Positions 61,235-64,000 of a stretch of 64,000 nt of DNA are shown here, in pieces (position 1 is the first letter of the stretch; the number at the start of each line of letters is the position of its first letter). The translations under genes were made by a program, and so were the position numbers. The notes under the pieces are model-generated. The model was not told where the DNA came from. It saw only the letters and a program-made list of their open reading frames with translations, and ran no database searches. The DNA comes from Paracoccus methylovorus (GTDB lineage: Bacteria; Pseudomonadota; Alphaproteobacteria; Rhodobacterales; Rhodobacteraceae): NCBI RefSeq assembly GCF_016919705.1, contig NZ_CP070371.1:1269501-1333500 (forward strand). The letters run 5' to 3'.

Positions 61235-62116
61235 TTACGCCCCGGCAACGAACGCGCTCTCTCCGGCAATAGCCTCGGCCAGCATCCGCGCGAATACCCG
61301 GACCCGTTCCATGCGGCGCAGGTCGGGATGGGTCAGGAGCCACGCGGGCAAGGTGTCGTAGGTCGCTGTGCCCGGAACGCGCGTGAGAGACGGGTCCCGG
61401 TCGCCCATGATGCAGGGCAAAAGCGCCATGCCCAGCCCTTGCCGCGCGGCCTCGGCCTGAAGCTCCAGCCCCGGCAGGCGCCAGGCGACCGACTGATCCC
61501 CATAACCCATGTGCGATATCCGCTCTGAAAACCGCTGGACGTCGGGCCAGCCGATCCAGGCCGCTTGGCTGCTTTCGCCCGCCTCGAAATGCGCCTCGAC
61601 ATAAGCGGGCGAGGCATAGACCGCGTCGCGGAATCTCGGCAATTGGCGGCCGACGAGATGGTCGTCCGGGGCCTCGGCAAACCGGATCGCGACGTCGGCA
61701 TCACGGCGGCCAAGGTCGGAATAGCCGTAGGTCGCCACAACCTCGAGGTCGATATCGGGGTAGTCCTGCCGGAACCGGACCAGATGCGGCAAAAGGAGAT
61801 ACTTGGCCACCGGTGGCGGCACGGTCAGGCGGATCGGGCCTTGCAGCCTGATGTCCGCCCCCAGCACGTCGCGCTCGACCTCGAACACTTCCGCCTCGAT
61901 CTGCTGCGCCTTGACCAGAAGCCTCGCGCCCGGACCGGTCAGGACCAAGCCATCCGGCGTGCGGTCGAACACCTGCGCCCCCAGCGCATCCTCCAGTGCC
62001 TGCAACCGGCGCAGCACGGTCGAATGGCTGGTTCCAAGCCGCGCCGCAGCCGTGCGCGCCGACCCACCCCGCTCGAGCGCGAGAAACACCTTCAGATCGT
62101 TCCAGTCCAGCGCCAT
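61235..62116 (-). CDS. LysR-family transcriptional regulator
   Basis: 293 aa from the ATG at 62116. HTH region DWNDLKVFLALERGGSARTA, followed by RLGTSHSTVLRRLQALEDAL, and a substrate-binding half ending VFARMLAEAIAGESAFVAGA. The last codons lie 7 bases from the IS256 fragment but the stop seems native. It diverges from the DUF2892 gene and has an inverted repeat (62121-62139) right at its start, suggesting autoregulation and control of the divergent genes. Confidence 0.93.
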   Translation of the reverse strand: MALDWNDLKVFLALERGGSARTAAARLGTSHSTVLRRLQALEDALGAQVFDRTPDGLVLTGPGARLLVKAQQIEAEVFEVERDVLGADIRLQGPIRLTVPPPVAKYLLLPHLVRFRQDYPDIDLEVVATYGYSDLGRRDADVAIRFAEAPDDHLVGRQLPRFRDAVYASPAYVEAHFEAGESSQAAWIGWPDVQRFSERISHMGYGDQSVAWRLPGLELQAEAARQGLGMALLPCIMGDRDPSLTRVPGTATYDTLPAWLLTHPDLRRMERVRVFARMLAEAIAGESAFVAGA

Positions 62117-62120
62117 GGCA

Positions 62121-62139
62121 GTTCCGCAAATGGTGGAAC
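62121..62139. promoter_or_regulatory. LysR-type box
   Basis: GTTCCGCAAATGGTGGAAC: 5-bp arms separated by 9 bases, containing a T-N11-A-like core, starting 4 bases upstream of the lysR start codon. Confidence 0.45.
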
Positions 62140-62263
62140 AAATCTGAACCACTCGGTCTGCAATAACGGTTCGCGCGGACCGCGTCCATCCATGCGATAC
62201 GGGTCTCGTTCCGCAGGCCGCGGCTCGATGACCCCGATCTCCAACCCTCAAGGACGCACGATC

Positions 62264-62503
62264 ATGTCTTTCCTGAAACGTCTCACCACCCGCAACGTCG
62301 GCACGGCCGACCGCATCATCCGAACGCTTCCATCCATAGCCTTCGCCTTCGTCTGGGCCACGGGCGCCGTGACCGGGACCGCCCTTATCGTCTTCGGCGT
62401 GATCTTGGCCATGCTGCTGTTCACGGCCATCACATCGCGCTGCTCGATCTACGCGATGTTCGGCATTGGCACGTGTCCGCTGCAGAATTCCGAACCCCGA
62501 TAA
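62264..62503 (+). CDS. DUF2892 (YgaP-like transmembrane) protein
   Basis: 79 aa from the ATG at 62264. Opens MSFLKRLTTRNVGTADRIIR, then two membrane segments (LPSIAFAFVWATGAVTGTAL; VFGVILAMLLFTAITSRCSI) and CSIYAMFGIGTCP at the C-terminus, typical for this family of small inner-membrane proteins. First gene divergent from lysR, 14 bases before the next. Confidence 0.88.
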   Translation: MSFLKRLTTRNVGTADRIIRTLPSIAFAFVWATGAVTGTALIVFGVILAMLLFTAITSRCSIYAMFGIGTCPLQNSEPR

Positions 62504-62517
62504 GAAAGAGACCAGAA

Positions 62518-62904
62518 ATGTTGAAGAAACTTGCCCTCGGCCTTGCCCTGTCCGCCATGACCCTTCCCGCGCTCGCCCAGCAAGCGGATCAGCCCGCCTA
62601 TCTCGTCGCCACACTCGAGGTCGCCGACCTCGCCGCATATTTCGACCGCTACGGCGGCCCGCTCTTCCCGATGCTCGCCGCGGCGGGCGCAGAGGTGCTG
62701 GTGGGAACGCCCACCGTCGAGACGCTGGAAGGCGACTATGCCGCGACATGGACGGCGATCGTGCGGTTCCCGTCGATGGAGGCGCTGAGCAGCTGGTACG
62801 CCAGCGACGAATATCAGGCCATCGCGCCCGAGCGCCGCGCCCTCAGCGACGCCGAAACGTCCGTGCTGTTCGCAGCCCCCGGCTTCGTGATGCCGGCTCA
62901 ATAG
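62518..62904 (+). CDS. DUF1330-family exported protein
   Basis: 128 aa from the ATG at 62518; signal peptide MLKKLALGLALSAMTLPALA with cleavage at ALA-QQ. The mature part is a dimeric alpha-beta barrel: AYLVATLEVADLAAYFDRYG, then ATWTAIVRFPSMEALSSWYA and SDEYQAIAPERRA, the DUF1330 signature. Periplasmic location is unusual for this domain. Function unknown. Confidence 0.85.
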   Translation: MLKKLALGLALSAMTLPALAQQADQPAYLVATLEVADLAAYFDRYGGPLFPMLAAAGAEVLVGTPTVETLEGDYAATWTAIVRFPSMEALSSWYASDEYQAIAPERRALSDAETSVLFAAPGFVMPAQ

Positions 62905-62947
62905 GGCCGGCATTCGAGCACCCAATTCTCATCAGAGGAAGAACAAG

Positions 62948-63388
62948 ATGACCCACCACGTCAAAGCCACGCGCGAAATCCCGGTTGCCTCCGCGGACCT
63001 CTGGCAGACCGTTCGCCAGATGACCGGGGTGGAGGACTGGTATCCGGGCCTCAGCCGCGAAAGCGAGGTTCTGGAGGAAGACGGCACGGAGCCGCGTCGC
63101 AATTGCCTCATGCAAGACGGCGGCGTGCTGAAGGAGCGCATCCTCCTTCGCGACGATCTGACCCGCACCTTCGTATATGCCATCGACAGCCATCCGCTTC
63201 CTGCGAAGAACGTCGTGGGAACGATCCGCATCGACGATATCGGGGACGGGGGCAGCCACGTAACATGGTCGGCCAACATGGCGCTGGACCTGAAATCCGC
63301 AGATCAGATCGCGGCGATGGTGACGGGCATGTATGAGGCGGGGCTTGCGTCGTTGGAAGCGTATCATCGCGACAGTCAAGTCGCCTGA
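62948..63388 (+). CDS. SRPBCC-family protein (START/polyketide-cyclase-like)
   Basis: 146 aa. THHVKATREIPVASADLWQT and MTGVEDWYPGLSRESEVLEE start a helix-grip fold that binds hydrophobic ligands; GSHVTWSANMALDLKSADQI closes the sheet and a long C-terminal helix follows. RBS AGAGGAAG. Third gene of the LysR-divergent unit, cytosolic. Ligand unknown. Confidence 0.87.
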   Translation: MTHHVKATREIPVASADLWQTVRQMTGVEDWYPGLSRESEVLEEDGTEPRRNCLMQDGGVLKERILLRDDLTRTFVYAIDSHPLPAKNVVGTIRIDDIGDGGSHVTWSANMALDLKSADQIAAMVTGMYEAGLASLEAYHRDSQVA

Positions 63389-63504
63389 GCGCAGGCAACG
63401 CCATTGGGGGCATGTCCGAGCGTCGTCTCACGGACATGCCACCCCATCCATCCTCGATCTCTTGTATACGTTGTTCGCTGCAACTTTCCCTTTGGTAACG
63501 ACCA

Positions 63505-63900
63505 GTGGACCAGGTGGATTTCAAGCGTGTAGCCCGTCAGCTTGCAGAGCTTCCATTCAGATTGAAGCTTTGGCTTGCTTGGCTGACTTTCGCCACGCTG
63601 GCGATACCCCTGGCGTTCCTCTCACACCCTTTTTTCGTCGCCTTGATAGTGTGCCAGGCCGCGAACATCGTGTTTGGTGGCTGGCTTATGCTGCGCTACG
63701 GATTGGTGAAACTTCTCAGCCTTGCTCACATCCTGCTCTGGACCCTGATGCTGGGTAAGTTCATGTTTTATCATAGCACGCTGTCGGGGTTCGAGCTTTT
63801 CGTCGCGTATTCCGTAATTACGACGGTCTTCGTCTCCCTCATCCTGGATTTTCGGGACTTCCTGGATTGGAGACGTGGGGATCGAGACCCTATCGTCTGA
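63505..63900 (+). CDS. Small polytopic membrane protein of unknown function
   Basis: 131 aa beginning with GTG at 63505, with only a weak upstream RBS. Four hydrophobic segments: FRLKLWLAWLTFATLAIPLA; FFVALIVCQAANIVFGGWLM; LLSLAHILLWTLMLGKFMFY; FELFVAYSVITTVFVSLILD. Codon use is less GC-rich than its neighbours. No family recognised. Confidence 0.6.
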   Translation: MDQVDFKRVARQLAELPFRLKLWLAWLTFATLAIPLAFLSHPFFVALIVCQAANIVFGGWLMLRYGLVKLLSLAHILLWTLMLGKFMFYHSTLSGFELFVAYSVITTVFVSLILDFRDFLDWRRGDRDPIV

Positions 63901-64000
63901 AAATCGAGAGAAGATGACAGCTCTGCTGATAGACGTGATCAATCGTGAAGAAGCACCGGTTCGACATTTTCGCTGCTAGCGCAACTTCTCTAGAATCCGC
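63901..64000. other. Window end
   Basis: About 100 bases with no gene that can be supported; the sequence is cut by the window edge. Confidence 0.4.

Noticed and set aside
1..64000. CRISPR arrays, rRNA operons, intact tRNAs, replication origin
   Set aside because: No regular spaced repeats, no rRNA-like stretches, only one partial tRNA, and no DnaA-box cluster or repABC genes seen on reading.

Overview
The window looks like chromosomal or megaplasmid DNA of a GC-rich alphaproteobacterium of the Rhodobacteraceae, most likely Paracoccus or a close relative. This is an inference from family-level protein resemblance, codon and GC style, a perfect FNR/FnrP-type box, HvrA-like H-NS remains and Rhodobacterales-style terminator repeats. 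No rRNA, intact tRNA, CRISPR array or replication origin is visible.

Layout. (1) 0.1-9.2 kb: an imelysin-like periplasmic protein with an upstream FNR box, a purine permease diverging from a purine/allantoin pair (fused PuuE-OHCU decarboxylase, ureidoglycine aminohydrolase), AlkB, a DsbA-like thiol oxidase, trpB and a TIGR02444 protein. (2) 9.3-23.4 kb: a divergent catabolic locus around a GntR/UTRA regulator. Leftward run regulator, UbiD, UbiX, an Asp/Glu-racemase-like protein and a three-subunit HcnABC/LhpBEF-like amino-acid dehydrogenase. Rightward run an aldehyde dehydrogenase, a TPP-dependent enzyme, a four-gene polyamine-type ABC importer and a RidA protein. Together they can be read as import, racemisation, oxidation to an imine, imine hydrolysis, 2-oxo-acid decarboxylation, aldehyde oxidation and final UbiD decarboxylation of an aromatic-type amino acid. 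(3) 23.7-28.9 kb: membrane alpha/beta hydrolase, AI-2E-family transporter, small membrane protein, ChaC. (4) 28.9-31.5 kb: a gene graveyard with IS21 istA remains, the start of an H-NS gene, a cut AAC(3) acetyltransferase, and frameshifted SMP-30-like and PhyH-like genes. (5) 31.5-38.5 kb: acyl-CoA oxidation (thioesterase, ETF-QO, EtfA, EtfB, glutaryl-CoA dehydrogenase) ending in a thiolase with an internal deletion and a 3-hydroxyacyl-CoA dehydrogenase cut at a partial tRNA-Arg(UCU), followed by IS5 remains. (6) 39.1-46 kb: AGCS symporter, TAXI-TRAP transporter, small HTH-like protein and SelA-like PLP enzyme. (7) 46.4-52.8 kb: a Hint-domain secreted protein, a right-truncated IS5-family element, small exported proteins, parDE, and fragments of a serine recombinase and of pyruvate carboxylase. 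(8) 52.9-60.4 kb: a second complete catabolic locus with a DctPQM TRAP importer, SDR, alpha/beta hydrolase, FAH-family hydrolase, FCD-GntR regulator, EthD-like protein and NAD-epimerase; it looks like an oxidative route for a sugar acid or similar carboxylate. (9) 60.6-61.2 kb: IS110 and IS256 fragments. (10) 61.2-63.9 kb: LysR regulator diverging from DUF2892, DUF1330 and SRPBCC genes, then a small membrane protein.

The main theme is two intact, self-regulated uptake-plus-catabolism modules separated by segments that are visibly decaying through IS activity and deletions.
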